Source: Leeia speluncae (GTDB lineage: Bacteria > Pseudomonadota > Gammaproteobacteria > Burkholderiales > Leeiaceae). From it: a stretch of 64,000 nucleotides of DNA. The stretch lies in NCBI RefSeq assembly GCF_020564625.1, contig NZ_JAJBZT010000011.1, forward strand, positions 58,617 through 122,616, given 5' to 3'. Shown in pieces: positions 19,163-27,892 of this stretch (the stretch's first letter is position 1; each line of letters begins with the position of its first letter). A program made the translations under genes and the position numbers. The notes beneath the pieces are model-generated. The model made no database searches. It saw only the letters and a list, made by a program, of their open reading frames with translations, and was not told the DNA's origin.

Positions 19163-20149
19163 ATGAGTAAATGGTTTGAAAATAATACAGATGCAATTGG
19201 CCATACCCCACTAGTTCGACTCAATCGAATCTTAGATGGCGCAAAAGCGACGGTGCTAGCCAAAATTGAAGGAAGAAACCCTGCTTACTCGGTGAAGTGC
19301 CGTATTGGTGCTGCACTAGTAGCAGATGCAGAAGCAAGAGGTGTTCTCGGCCCAGGTAAAGAGATTGTAGAACCGACAAGCGGAAATACAGGGATTGCAT
19401 TGGCGTTTGTCGCCGCAGCAAAAGGAATCCCGTTGACACTCACCATGCCAGAAACCATGAGTCTTGAGCGGAGAAAATTGCTCGCTGCATATGGAGCAAA
19501 ACTAATCTTGACTGAAGGATCAAAAGGAATGGCGGGAGCCATTGCAAAAGCAGAAGAAATTGCCGCTAGCCAACCAGAAAAGTTTGTTTTGCTACAGCAG
19601 TTTAAGAACCCTGCTAACCCTGCCATTCATGAAGCGACCACCGGCCCTGAAATATTTGAAGCCACAGATGGCAAGGTCGATTACTTTGTTGCCGGAGTAG
19701 GAACTGGTGGAACCATTACGGGTGTATCGCGTTATTTAAAACAAACAAAAGCACTTCCACTAACCTCAATTGCCGTAGAGCCAGAAGCGAGCCCGGTCAT
19801 CACACAAACGAGAAATGGCGAAACGGTCAAACCTGGTCCACATAAAATTCAGGGAATTGGTGCTGGATTTGTACCCGCTATACTCGACTTAAGCTTGATT
19901 GATGCTGTTGAAACGGTATCGAATGAAGATGCTGTTCTTTATGCAAGAAGGCTTGCGAGAGAAGAAGGTATTCTATCTGGTATTTCGAGTGGGGCAGCTG
20001 TCGCAGCGGCAGCCAGAATTGCGCAACGCCCTGAAAATGAAGGAAAAACGATTGTAGTTATCTTGCCGGATTCAGGAGAACGTTATCTCAGCTCTGTGTT
20101 ATTTGAAGGATTATTTGATCCGGCAACCGGTTTGGCAACCTCAGCCTAA
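19163..20149 (+). CDS. cysK: Cysteine synthase (O-acetylserine sulfhydrylase)
   Basis: 328 aa, PLP enzyme. The PLP lysine lies in [12 protein letters not shown], the substrate loop is [19 protein letters not shown], the glycine-rich phosphate site is [18 protein letters not shown], and the C-terminal [15 protein letters not shown] is conserved. It condenses O-acetylserine with sulfide to cysteine, the end point of sulfite assimilation. Last gene of the ssuD operon, 48 nt after ribBA and followed by a terminator. CysK versus CysM cannot be settled, but the length and motifs favour CysK. Confidence 0.9.
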   Translation: MSKWFENNTDAIGHTPLVRLNRILDGAKATVLAKIEGRNPAYSVKCRIGAALVADAEARGVLGPGKEIVEPTSGNTGIALAFVAAAKGIPLTLTMPETMSLERRKLLAAYGAKLILTEGSKGMAGAIAKAEEIAASQPEKFVLLQQFKNPANPAIHEATTGPEIFEATDGKVDYFVAGVGTGGTITGVSRYLKQTKALPLTSIAVEPEASPVITQTRNGETVKPGPHKIQGIGAGFVPAILDLSLIDAVETVSNEDAVLYARRLAREEGILSGISSGAAVAAAARIAQRPENEGKTIVVILPDSGERYLSSVLFEGLFDPATGLATSA

Positions 20150-20180
20150 TTGAAAAATTTTTAGTAGTTTCAAACAACCC

Positions 20181-20219
20181 AAACAGGGACATTGTTGATC
20201 GCAATGCCCCTGTTTTTTT
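20181..20219 (+). terminator. Intrinsic terminator of the ssuD-cysK operon
   Basis: AAACAGGG-A-CATTG pairs with CAATG-C-CCCTGTTT around a TTGATCG loop, followed by a run of T. Confidence 0.88.
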
Positions 20220-20290
20220 CTGTATGAAAAATTTTATATAAGTAAATTAAATAAATTAATCATTAAAAATTATTTTTTAATTATATAGAG

Positions 20291-20302
20291 ATTGTATACA
20301 AT
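20291..20302 (+). promoter_or_regulatory. TTGTATACAA palindrome upstream of metN
   Basis: ATTGTATACAAT is a perfect 12-bp palindrome in the A+T-rich control region of metNIQ, 71 nt before the start codon. It contains the TTGTATACA word also found in the hydroxyproline and iolG control regions. TACAAT could also serve as a -10 element. Confidence 0.35.
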
Positions 20303-20372
20303 AGGCTTCAATCGCTAAAACCCACCAGGTTTTGGTAGAAATTAAATACAAGTAGTTAATAAAGGAAACGTT

Positions 20373-21386
20373 GTGATAAAGGTTGATCACCTACACAAAC
20401 AATTTGTAAGCAATGGTATTTCGATCAATGCATTGAATGATGTATCGCTCGAAATTCAAGAAGGTGAAATTTTTGGCATTATTGGTCGATCAGGTGCTGG
20501 AAAGAGCACATTGATTCGCACATTCAATTTATTAGAAAGACCAGATACTGGCTCTATCAGTATTAATCAGCTCGATCTTTTGTCTCTAGATACAACTGCT
20601 CTGCAACAGGCAAGACAAAAAATTGGCATGGTGTTTCAACATTTCAATTTATTGTCTTCTAGAACCGTTGAAGGAAATATCCGATTTCCACTTGAATTAG
20701 CAGGCCAATTAACTGACGCTGAAATCAACGCTCGGGTAACCGAATTGCTCGCATTAGTCGGATTATCTGCTCATCGAAATGCCTACCCTGCTCAGTTATC
20801 TGGTGGCCAAAAGCAGCGTGTTGGTATTGCGCGCGCATTAGCAAATCAGCCAGAGCTATTGCTATGTGATGAAGCGACATCCGCGTTAGATCCGGAAACA
20901 ACCGAGTCTATTTTGCAGCTGTTACAAGATATTAATCAGAAGCTTAACTTAACCATTGTGCTCATTACCCATGAAATGCGCGTGATTCGTCAGATTTGCG
21001 ACCGCGTAGCTGTGCTAGATAAAGGTAGTGTGGTTGAAACCGGTAAAGTGATTGATGTCTTTTTGTTCCCAGCGCATGAGGTAACAAAGAGCTTATTAGC
21101 TGAAACAGGCCTGCATCTAGACCCCACTCTATTGCGGAAGAAACATTTGCATGATGGTCTACTGCTAAAACTAACCTTTACTGGAGAGGCTGCATTAAAC
21201 CCAGTTTTGGATAAATTAAGCAGAGAACATCAGATCCATTACAACCTTTTCCAAGGTGCCATTTCAGAGATCAAAGGAGAATCTTTTGGTCAGTTAATTG
21301 CTGGCATTAAAGCAGATCATTTATCTTCTGCTGAAATATTAGCGGTATTTGCAGCGCATGGCGTTAAAACAGAGGTGATTCAATGA
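20373..21386 (+). CDS. metN: Methionine ABC importer ATP-binding protein
   Basis: 337 aa from GTG 20373 with AAAGGAAAC upstream. Walker A GRSGAGKST, Q-loop MVFQHFNLLSSRT, signature LSGGQKQRVGIARAL, Walker B LLLCDEATSALD, H-loop LITHEMRVI. The C-terminal ~90 residues form a NIL/ACT-like domain typical of MetN, where methionine binding shuts off transport. Overlaps metI by ATGA. In the sulfur region it gives a direct route to reduced sulfur. Confidence 0.93.
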   Translation: MIKVDHLHKQFVSNGISINALNDVSLEIQEGEIFGIIGRSGAGKSTLIRTFNLLERPDTGSISINQLDLLSLDTTALQQARQKIGMVFQHFNLLSSRTVEGNIRFPLELAGQLTDAEINARVTELLALVGLSAHRNAYPAQLSGGQKQRVGIARALANQPELLLCDEATSALDPETTESILQLLQDINQKLNLTIVLITHEMRVIRQICDRVAVLDKGSVVETGKVIDVFLFPAHEVTKSLLAETGLHLDPTLLRKKHLHDGLLLKLTFTGEAALNPVLDKLSREHQIHYNLFQGAISEIKGESFGQLIAGIKADHLSSAEILAVFAAHGVKTEVIQ

Positions 21387-22060
21387 ACTTCCAAGAAATT
21401 TTCACCTTTGCCAATGTTAGCTGGCCAGAAATTGGCGGCGCAACCATTGATACGTTCATCATGCTGGGCATTTCGCTCGTCTTTACCATTTTGCTAGGCC
21501 TGCCACTGGGTATTGCGTTGTATTTAACTGCGCCCGGCGGTATCTATGCAAAGCCTAAACTATATGCATTTTTGTCATTTATCGTGAACGTGTTGCGATC
21601 TTTGCCATTTATCATTCTGCTTATTTTGTTAATTCCCGTCACTTTGTTGATCACCGGCACATCAATCGGTGTGACTGGCGCGATTCCTCCTCTAGTCTTT
21701 GGTGCAGCACCTTTCTTTGGCCGTTTGGTTGAGAATGTTTTAAAAGAAGTAGACAAAGGGGTGATCGAGGCGAGCCAAGCAATGGGTGCTTCGACTAAGC
21801 AGATTATCTTTAAGGTACTCTTGCCAGAGGCATTGCCTGGGCTAATTTCGGCTGCTACGGTAACTACCGTTGCGCTGGTTTCTTACACTGCTATGTCTGG
21901 TGTGATTGGCGGTGGTGGTTTAGGAGACTTGGCGGTACGTTATGGTTATCAACGTTTTCAAACCGATGTGATGATTGTCACCGTTGTCTTGCTGCTCATA
22001 CTTGTGCAAGTACTTCAAACCATTGGAGATCGTGTATCTACGCGACTTCGTCGGAAGTAA
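21383..22060 (+). CDS. metI: Methionine ABC importer permease
   Basis: 225 aa with five membrane helices. Signatures: LRSLPFIILLILLIPVT near residue 72, the EAA-type coupling loop EASQAMGASTKQIIFKVLLPEALPG, and the end SGVIGGGGLGDLAVRYGYQRF, diagnostic of MetI. Forms a homodimeric channel driven by MetN. Confidence 0.94.
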   Translation: MNFQEIFTFANVSWPEIGGATIDTFIMLGISLVFTILLGLPLGIALYLTAPGGIYAKPKLYAFLSFIVNVLRSLPFIILLILLIPVTLLITGTSIGVTGAIPPLVFGAAPFFGRLVENVLKEVDKGVIEASQAMGASTKQIIFKVLLPEALPGLISAATVTTVALVSYTAMSGVIGGGGLGDLAVRYGYQRFQTDVMIVTVVLLLILVQVLQTIGDRVSTRLRRK

Positions 22061-22104
22061 ATCTAATTTAAGTTCTCTCCTCGTTAGTACCTCCCTTATA
22101 TAAA

Positions 22105-22127
22105 TGAATGCCTCACAAGGGCATTCA
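22105..22127 (+). terminator. Hairpin between metI and metQ
   Basis: TGAATGCC (22105-22112) and GGCATTCA (22120-22127) form a perfect 8-bp stem with a 7-nt loop in the 100-nt gap. GGGGGAAATTTTT follows. Probably sets the ratio of binding protein to permease. Confidence 0.5.
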
Positions 22128-22160
22128 GGGGGAAATTTTTCTTAAAAGAAAGGTAATAAA

Positions 22161-22949
22161 ATGACTCTCTCTCGTAAATTTTCAACCTTACTAGTCGGTT
22201 TGTTGGCTTCGGTTTCTGTATTTGCTGCACCAACTAAATTAGTGGTTGCTGCAAACCCAATTCCACATGCTGAAATTCTTGAGCACATCAAGCCTATCTT
22301 GGCTAAACAAGGTGTGGATTTGGAAGTTAAAGTATTTAATGACTATGTTCTGCCAAATACGCAGGTAGAAGAAAAGCAATTGGATGCTAACTACTTCCAG
22401 CACATTCCTTACCTGAACAAATTTAACCAAGACCGTGGCACACATTTGGTTGTAGCCAGCAAAGGTGTTCATATCGAGCCATTTGCTGCTTACTCAACAA
22501 AGTTTAAGAAAACTGCACAAATTCCAAATGGCGCAACCGTTGCAATTCCTAACGATGCCGTCAACTCTGGCCGCGCTTTGCTGTTGCTTCAAGCAAATGG
22601 TTTGATTAAATTAAAAGATCCAACCAACATCACCGCTTCAGTAAAAGACATTGTTGCTAACCCTAAGAACTTGAACTTTAAAGAACTAGAAGCAGCTACC
22701 TTGCCGCGTATTTTGAACCAAGTGGATGTTGCATTGATTAATGCAAACTACGCGTTGGAAGCGAAATTGAACCCTGTGAAAGATAGCTTGTTCGCAGAGA
22801 AAAAATCTCCATACGCAAACTTGTTAGTTGCACGTCCAGACAATGCAAATAGCCCAGCAATTAAGAAATTGGCTGCTGCCTTAACTAGCCCAGAAGTGAA
22901 GAAATTCATTTTGAAAAAATACCAAGGTGGCGTAGTGCCAGCGTTCTAA
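22161..22949 (+). CDS. metQ: Methionine-binding protein (NlpA/MetQ family)
   Basis: 262 aa. Signal peptide LLVGLLASVSVFA, then APTKLVVAANPIPHAEILEHIKPIL, typical of MetQ. DANYFQHIPYLNKFN and VAIPNDAVNSGRALLLLQ are family motifs. No lipobox cysteine follows the signal peptide (VFAAPT), so it is probably a soluble periplasmic protein rather than a lipoprotein. Completes metNIQ. Confidence 0.93.
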   Translation: MTLSRKFSTLLVGLLASVSVFAAPTKLVVAANPIPHAEILEHIKPILAKQGVDLEVKVFNDYVLPNTQVEEKQLDANYFQHIPYLNKFNQDRGTHLVVASKGVHIEPFAAYSTKFKKTAQIPNGATVAIPNDAVNSGRALLLLQANGLIKLKDPTNITASVKDIVANPKNLNFKELEAATLPRILNQVDVALINANYALEAKLNPVKDSLFAEKKSPYANLLVARPDNANSPAIKKLAAALTSPEVKKFILKKYQGGVVPAF

Positions 22950-22969
22950 TCGAAAGATTAGCTAGACAC

Positions 22970-23001
22970 AAAAAAAGCACCATTTATTGGTGCTTTTTTT
23001 T
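22970..23001. terminator. Bidirectional terminator between metQ and the FAD oxidoreductase gene
   Basis: AAAAAAGCACCA, loop TTTAT, TGGTGCTTTTTT: 12-bp stem with A- and T-runs between convergent genes. The loop is the same TTTAT as in the terminator at 10079-10107. Confidence 0.92.
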
Positions 23002-23043
23002 GTTTAATAACAAATGTATAACTAAGATAGTTAAAGTTTTACT

Positions 23044-24393
23044 TTAGAATAATGAGTATGGTGGTTTGAGGTCTTTTTCTGCGTATTTTGCCAATCGAAA
23101 CGCGTGTAGATTCATACCGGGTTCACCATCCACAATCCAATTAGACAATAACTTTCCAACGATTGGCCCCATCGCAAATCCGTGTCCGCAGAATCCCGTT
23201 GCAATGAGTAATCCTGGATGGTTGGATGGCGCATCGATCACCGGAATGCCATCAGGCACCACATCAATCCCCCCTGCCCATGTTTCCAAAATTTGCACAT
23301 TTTTTTGGTTAGGGAAAGATTGTTTCAGCGCAGCGAGTGATTGGCGCTGGATCTTGTCATTCGGGCGAAGATGCGGATCACGAATATGAATTAATTTTCC
23401 ATTTTGAGATGCTTCTGAAAATGGAAAATGGTTAGCAATATCTTGCAGAAATGCACCATTCAGGTTAAATCTAAACGAGCTTCTTTGTTGCCAAAGCGGT
23501 CCAAGATACCACTCTAATCCTCTTAGATGGCCAAGTGTGATATCTATATCTACTTGCGCACCTTCCGCTAAATTAAACGTACCATCACTACGTTGCCTGA
23601 TACCTACATTATTGCCTAAGTAGGTGGTGCCACTAATCGCAGGGCCTGGCGACGTTCTTGATACACTGCCTCTGACAATATGCTGCGGTAGCTGGATATC
23701 TAGCAGTTGTAAAAGCCGCCAACTACTCGCGCCTGATGTACAAACAAAATGTTTAGTCTTAATTAACCCTCTTTCTGTTTGTACGCCTGAAATTCTTCCA
23801 TTCTCTGTTTCGATGCCGGTTACTCCATTACCTTCTAGAATAATGGCACCTAGTTCCTGAGCACGTTTAGCAAATAAAGGCGCAACACGGCGTGGTTCAG
23901 CTTGTCCATCACTGGCTGTATACAAGCCACCTTTGACCGACGTTGCCAAACCGGGAACTAGTCTGGAGACTTCGCTGCTAGTAATCAGGCGGGTATCTAG
24001 TTGGTGGTCTTTGGCAATCGGTAACCAAGCCTCGTGTGATGCCATGTCTTCCGCCGTTTCCCCTGCGTATAGGCACCCTTGTTGGCGCCACTCTATGTCA
24101 CCATTTAATTCTTGTGCTAAGGTCTGCCAAATCTGGTTAGACGCCTGCATGAGCGGCACTTCTGCCGGGTCTCTTCCTTGCTGGCGCACCCAACCCCATG
24201 CACGGTTAGATTGCTGACCTGCAATTCTAGATTTATCTGTAATAACGACTGATAGCCCTCTTTTGGCCAGATAATAGGCTGTCGCTAACCCCATGATGCC
24301 TGCGCCAGCAATCACAACATCTGCCTCTTGTGGAAGCGATGCATTGAAAACCTCATAGCAGGGATAGTTGAAAGCGGTGATTGGAACCGACAT
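23044..24393 (-). CDS. FAD-dependent amine/amino-acid oxidoreductase (DAO family)
   Basis: 449 aa. Rossmann motif VVIAGAGIMGLATAYYLAKRG at ~26-46, then the DAO core with GGLYTASDGQAEPRRVAPLFAKRAQELGA and a C-terminal FAD contact (GFCGHGFAMGPIVGKLLSNWI). No signal peptide. Family members oxidise D-amino acids, sarcosine-like N-methyl amines or glycine derivatives. It is the last gene of a minus-strand operon with ssuE, an ssuF-type Mop protein and a Cys/Met PLP enzyme. It may therefore act on a sulfur-containing amino compound, but the substrate cannot be read from sequence. Confidence 0.82.
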   Translation of the reverse strand: MSVPITAFNYPCYEVFNASLPQEADVVIAGAGIMGLATAYYLAKRGLSVVITDKSRIAGQQSNRAWGWVRQQGRDPAEVPLMQASNQIWQTLAQELNGDIEWRQQGCLYAGETAEDMASHEAWLPIAKDHQLDTRLITSSEVSRLVPGLATSVKGGLYTASDGQAEPRRVAPLFAKRAQELGAIILEGNGVTGIETENGRISGVQTERGLIKTKHFVCTSGASSWRLLQLLDIQLPQHIVRGSVSRTSPGPAISGTTYLGNNVGIRQRSDGTFNLAEGAQVDIDITLGHLRGLEWYLGPLWQQRSSFRFNLNGAFLQDIANHFPFSEASQNGKLIHIRDPHLRPNDKIQRQSLAALKQSFPNQKNVQILETWAGGIDVVPDGIPVIDAPSNHPGLLIATGFCGHGFAMGPIVGKLLSNWIVDGEPGMNLHAFRLAKYAEKDLKPPYSLF

Positions 24394-24412
24394 TAATTTC
24401 TCCAGTAATGGA

Positions 24413-25570
24413 TTATTTTTCTAATTGATCTAGTGCTTGTCGAAAATCTTGGATGAGATCATGGATGTTTTCGATCCCGATAGATAGTCGAAGTAGATCA
24501 TCAGGGCATGCACTACCCTCGCCCTCTACACTTTTCCGATGTTCTACTAAACTTTCTACCGAACCTAAAGAGGTTGCACGTTTAAAAACTTGTAAACCCG
24601 CAGCTACCGCAATGGCCTGTTGGGCTCCCCCCTTGATACGGATAGATAACATGCCGCCAAATCCGTTGGTAAATTGTGTTTTTGCTAATTCATGTTGGGG
24701 AAATGAACTTAGCCCCGGATAACTGACGGATAGTATCTGTGGGTGTTGCTCCAAGTAGTACGCTAATTCTAACGCATTTGCGCTTGCCGTTTTTACTCGA
24801 AGAAAAAGGGTTTTTAATCCGCGTTGCAATAACCATGCTTCAAAGGGCCCTAATACACTCCCGCCTAAGGCGCGGATTTCACGTATTCGTTGCCAAAATG
24901 GCGATACGACTTTTGTCACTAGTGCACCTGCAATCACATCAGAATGCCCATTCAGGTATTTAGTCGCTGAATGCATCACCAAATCAGCCCTCCAATCCAG
25001 TGGCTTAGCCAACACGGGGGTCATCACCGTGGCGTCAACCGCAATGCGTGTGCCTTTTTGCTTGGCTGATTTAGTAATAGCGGCTACATCCGTTAACTCC
25101 CATGTTGGATTCGCGGGTGTTTCAATCCAAATGAGATCAACCTGATGTTGTGAGAGTAAAGTAATTATCTCGTCTGAATTTCCATTCTCATAAAAATGCA
25201 GATGAATTTTCCATTGCTGAGTAAATTGAATTAACCATTTTCGTAGCGCCCAATACATATGCTTAGGCGCTAGCACGGTAGATTCGGGTTGCAATGCTTG
25301 AAAAACAGAGGTTGCTGCGGCCATCCCTGACGCAAATAACAACGCATCTTCCCCGTTTTCTAACTTACTTAAGCATTGCTCAATATCGATATAAGTCGGA
25401 TTGCCATCCCTAGAATAAACACGACCACCGGGATAACGATTGTCTGCCGCTCTTTCGTATGTAGTCGCGACATAGATGGGAGAAACAATGTCTTTGTATG
25501 GCTCACTAGGCTTTAATTGGCTGTGAACGGCAAGGGTTTCTGGGCTAAGTGAAGATGAAGTAAAAGGCAT
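24413..25570 (-). CDS. Cys/Met-metabolism PLP-dependent enzyme (cystathionine gamma-synthase/lyase family)
   Basis: About 385 aa from ATG 25570, which has GGAG nine bases upstream; the 16 codons before it are probably untranslated. Fold type I PLP enzyme: YERAADNRYPGGRVYSRDGNPTY, FASGMAAATSVFQAL, the aspartate in IAVDATVMTPV, the PLP lysine in HSATKYLNGHSDVIAG, and a C-terminal SLGSVESLVEH signature. It catalyses gamma- or beta-elimination or replacement at sulfur amino acids. I cannot separate cystathionine synthase, lyase or sulfhydrylase activity. Operon with ssuE and ssuF suggests a sulfur-salvage role. Confidence 0.86.
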   Translation of the reverse strand: MPFTSSSLSPETLAVHSQLKPSEPYKDIVSPIYVATTYERAADNRYPGGRVYSRDGNPTYIDIEQCLSKLENGEDALLFASGMAAATSVFQALQPESTVLAPKHMYWALRKWLIQFTQQWKIHLHFYENGNSDEIITLLSQHQVDLIWIETPANPTWELTDVAAITKSAKQKGTRIAVDATVMTPVLAKPLDWRADLVMHSATKYLNGHSDVIAGALVTKVVSPFWQRIREIRALGGSVLGPFEAWLLQRGLKTLFLRVKTASANALELAYYLEQHPQILSVSYPGLSSFPQHELAKTQFTNGFGGMLSIRIKGGAQQAIAVAAGLQVFKRATSLGSVESLVEHRKSVEGEGSACPDDLLRLSIGIENIHDLIQDFRQALDQLEK

Positions 25571-25649
25571 GTTGACTCCTGCTGACTCCGGCAACAAAGA
25601 AAACCAGAGTATTTGCAAGCAGGAGTCTTATCATTAGATGGGATAGGAA

Positions 25650-25865
25650 TTACAGTTTTGCGATAGATACTTCTGTTGATTTTACAAAGGCAATCACTTC
25701 AGAACCTACGCCTAGATTTAGCTCTTTGATTGATCGGGTCGTAATAACAGAGGTCACCGTGCCTGCCGGGGTTTCAACATCTACTTCCGATAATACAGGC
25801 CCTTCAATAATCTCTTTAATCTTCCCTTTGAATTGGTTTCTAACATTAATTGCCTGAATTGCCAT
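25650..25865 (-). CDS. ssuF: Mop/TOBE-domain molybdopterin-binding-type protein (SsuF-like)
   Basis: 71 aa, a single TOBE/Mop domain: NVRNQFKGKIKEI, GPVLSEVDVETPAGTVTSVIT and SIKELNLGVGSEVIAFVKSTEV. Start ATG 25865 has AAAGGAATC. Such small Mop proteins bind molybdate or related oxyanions as oligomers. In pseudomonads a protein of this size, SsuF, is the last gene of the sulfonate operon, and here it directly follows ssuE. SsuF identity comes from size, fold and neighbour. Confidence 0.85.
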   Translation of the reverse strand: MAIQAINVRNQFKGKIKEIIEGPVLSEVDVETPAGTVTSVITTRSIKELNLGVGSEVIAFVKSTEVSIAKL

Positions 25866-25910
25866 GATGATTCCTTTTTATCGTTATTGAATTTCTATTG
25901 AAGTAAGTTT

Positions 25911-26504
25911 TTATAAGCAAATTTGTAAATTACTAGGTTTTTGCTGGTGGCCTTGCGGTGCCTTGAAATGTGGATGCGCTTTTTGAACCTGTTCTGCAAA
26001 CTGCAAAACCGCTGGGGTAATTCGTTCATCTAGTTCTTCATCCAACTGCACATGACCTTCATCATTTACTTTGATTTGTTTATCAACCGCAAATACACCT
26101 TGTTGGATATGACCGGCCTTTAATGCTGCCAACACAGGTTTAATTGCATAATCCACTGCGAGTAGATGAACAGGCGTGCCACCAGAAGCCAAAGGAAGCA
26201 CGGGTTTACCTTCTAGCCCGCCTTCAGGAATTAGGTCTAACAAGACTTTTAACGCGCCCGCATAAGCGGCCTTATAAACTGGGGTGGCAATAATTAAGCC
26301 GTCTGCTGATTTCACCGCCTCTTGAAATGCTTTGATACTAGGGTCGGAAAAATCTGCATGAAGTAATTTTTCTGCATCAAAGTCATGCACCCTGATCGTA
26401 TTTAATTGGATATCTTGTTGAGTGAGCAATTGCTCTGCTCTCTCAATTAACCTGCCCGTTTTTGATTGTTTGCTTGGGCTGCCTAAAATTGCTAAAACCG
26501 ACAT
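25911..26504 (-). CDS. ssuE: NADPH-dependent FMN reductase of the SsuE family
   Basis: 197 aa flavodoxin-like reductase: SVLAILGSPSKQSKTGRLIERAEQLL (FMN phosphate loop), ADGLIIATPVYKAAYAGALKVLLDLIP, and PLASGGTPVHLLAVDYAIKPVLAAL, a SsuE-specific stretch. Start ATG 26504 follows AAGGAAGCAAG. It supplies reduced FMN to SsuD and the other flavin monooxygenases in this region. First gene of the four-gene operon. No good sigma-54 promoter lies upstream: AGCAA at the -12 position has no matching -24. Confidence 0.92.
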   Translation of the reverse strand: MSVLAILGSPSKQSKTGRLIERAEQLLTQQDIQLNTIRVHDFDAEKLLHADFSDPSIKAFQEAVKSADGLIIATPVYKAAYAGALKVLLDLIPEGGLEGKPVLPLASGGTPVHLLAVDYAIKPVLAALKAGHIQQGVFAVDKQIKVNDEGHVQLDEELDERITPAVLQFAEQVQKAHPHFKAPQGHQQKPSNLQICL

Positions 26505-26750
26505 CTTGCTTCCTTTGTTTTATTTTCAATGAAGCAAGACTATCACTGTCTAAAATGAATAAAAAATAATATTAAAAGATTATTTTATTCCAAATTAATA
26601 TATAAAGAGTTGGTGTCAAGCATCTAGGGTCTATAGATCAAAGAGCAATGAAAATATAGCTAAGTGTGATTTCTTTTATTGTTATTCATTATTTAAGATG
26701 GCCGATGAATGCGTTTTCAAGCAAACGCAAATGGATAGTCAGAAAATAAT

Positions 26751-27530
26751 ATGAATAATGAACAAGCACTAGGTAAAATTTGTCAGAAGCTCAACCTGTT
26801 ATTAGGTATTCAGAGCGTTGATCTCTATGGACTCAAAGTTGAAAACGATAAAATCGTGGCGCAATTTGGGGAGTGGCACTTAGAGAGCCGATTTTTCCCG
26901 GTGATAGAGCTAAAAAGCCTAAAGCAAAAGGCCGTAGAGGCACGCCTAATCATCAAAGGGCCGCATCAACGGTTGATCGATGAGCAAATTATTTTTGCTG
27001 TTGAGTCCAATCCTAAGCGAATCATTTTGCTGGATCGAATGATTAGAGCCTTGCACACCAGTAATTTTGCAATTCAATATGAAGCCGACCCATTTTCACT
27101 TGATCTTCAAGGAAAACACATGGAGTCACTAGATGAATTACATGGTGTTTTTCAACATCAATTAATGGATTATTGGTCGCTTCCAGCCGAGTTACTCACC
27201 TTAAAAATAGTGCATCACAATGCGTGTTCGCCAGAACGCTTGCAAAAAGCGATCGATAACTATCGTCAGCGGGGTTATCGGCTAGGGCTAAAGTTAGATA
27301 AACCAGGTGTGACAGACTGCTTACATATGTGGACATTTGGACCAGACCAGATCCAATTGCCTGATCGTTTTTCATCGAGGATGTTGGTTGAAGAACCGCT
27401 AAAGAAGGGATTTCGTGCGCTTGTGCAAGCTTGCCATGAGGTAACCAATACATTAACACTGGCTGACGTACATAATGAAGTGCAAAGAAAAATTGCGTTT
27501 GATGCTGGTGTAGATTGGGTAATGTCTTAA
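26751..27530 (+). CDS. Degenerate stand-alone EAL-like domain protein (putative)
   Basis: 259 aa, cytoplasmic. I do not know an exact homologue, but the layout follows an EAL phosphodiesterase domain. FFPVIELKSLKQKAVEARL sits where EAL proteins have the FQPIVxLxxG..xxxEAL motif. SPERLQKAIDNYRQRGYRLGLKLD matches the helix and strand before DDFGTG. ADVHNEVQRKIAFDAGVDWVMS matches the closing AEGVET..Q...L..LGxDxxQG. The metal ligands and catalytic residues are missing (EARL for EAL, no DDFGTG, no EGVET). If so, it cannot hydrolyse c-di-GMP but might bind it or a partner. Monocistronic, weak ribosome-binding site. Confidence 0.55.
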   Translation: MNNEQALGKICQKLNLLLGIQSVDLYGLKVENDKIVAQFGEWHLESRFFPVIELKSLKQKAVEARLIIKGPHQRLIDEQIIFAVESNPKRIILLDRMIRALHTSNFAIQYEADPFSLDLQGKHMESLDELHGVFQHQLMDYWSLPAELLTLKIVHHNACSPERLQKAIDNYRQRGYRLGLKLDKPGVTDCLHMWTFGPDQIQLPDRFSSRMLVEEPLKKGFRALVQACHEVTNTLTLADVHNEVQRKIAFDAGVDWVMS

Positions 27531-27558
27531 ACGTGACATCACTCAATCTACAATAATA

Positions 27559-27864
27559 TTAATGTAAGGTGAGCTTTGCTAATCCCGCACTGGAAAGCTG
27601 TATTTGTAATTCGGTTGTAGATCGCCGGCAGACCATCACTGGTACACCTTGGGTGTAAGCGATTTCACGATAATGTTTCATTACATTATGTCCGAGAAAA
27701 TCGGTAAATAAGATCATTAAATCTGCCTTTTTGGGTAAGGCAGATGTTTTCCGTTGGTGAGAGGCATTTCTACCTGAAACGTGTTTCAGAATATTGATAT
27801 CGTATTCGGCCAGCAACTTGGGTATGTTACCAAGTGTATCTGCGCCCACAATGAGTGCTTGCAT
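27559..27864 (-). CDS. DUF2325 family protein
   Basis: 101 aa from ATG 27864, preceded by GGAGAAAACC; a GTG at 27876 would extend it by four codons. MQALIVGADTLGNIPKLL, VSGRNASHQRK, DLMILFTDFLGHNVMKHYREIAYTQGVPVMVCRRS is the DUF2325 pattern, a small Rossmann-like domain of unknown function. It is in the same orientation as, and 28 nt downstream of, the RBBP9-like hydrolase. Confidence 0.8.
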   Translation of the reverse strand: MQALIVGADTLGNIPKLLAEYDINILKHVSGRNASHQRKTSALPKKADLMILFTDFLGHNVMKHYREIAYTQGVPVMVCRRSTTELQIQLSSAGLAKLTLH

Positions 27865-27892
27865 GGTTTTCTCCACTTGTCATCAATAACGG

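Noticed and set aside
26505..26750. Sigma-54 promoter for the ssuE operon
   Set aside because: AGCAA is present at a possible -12, but the -24 GG is missing.
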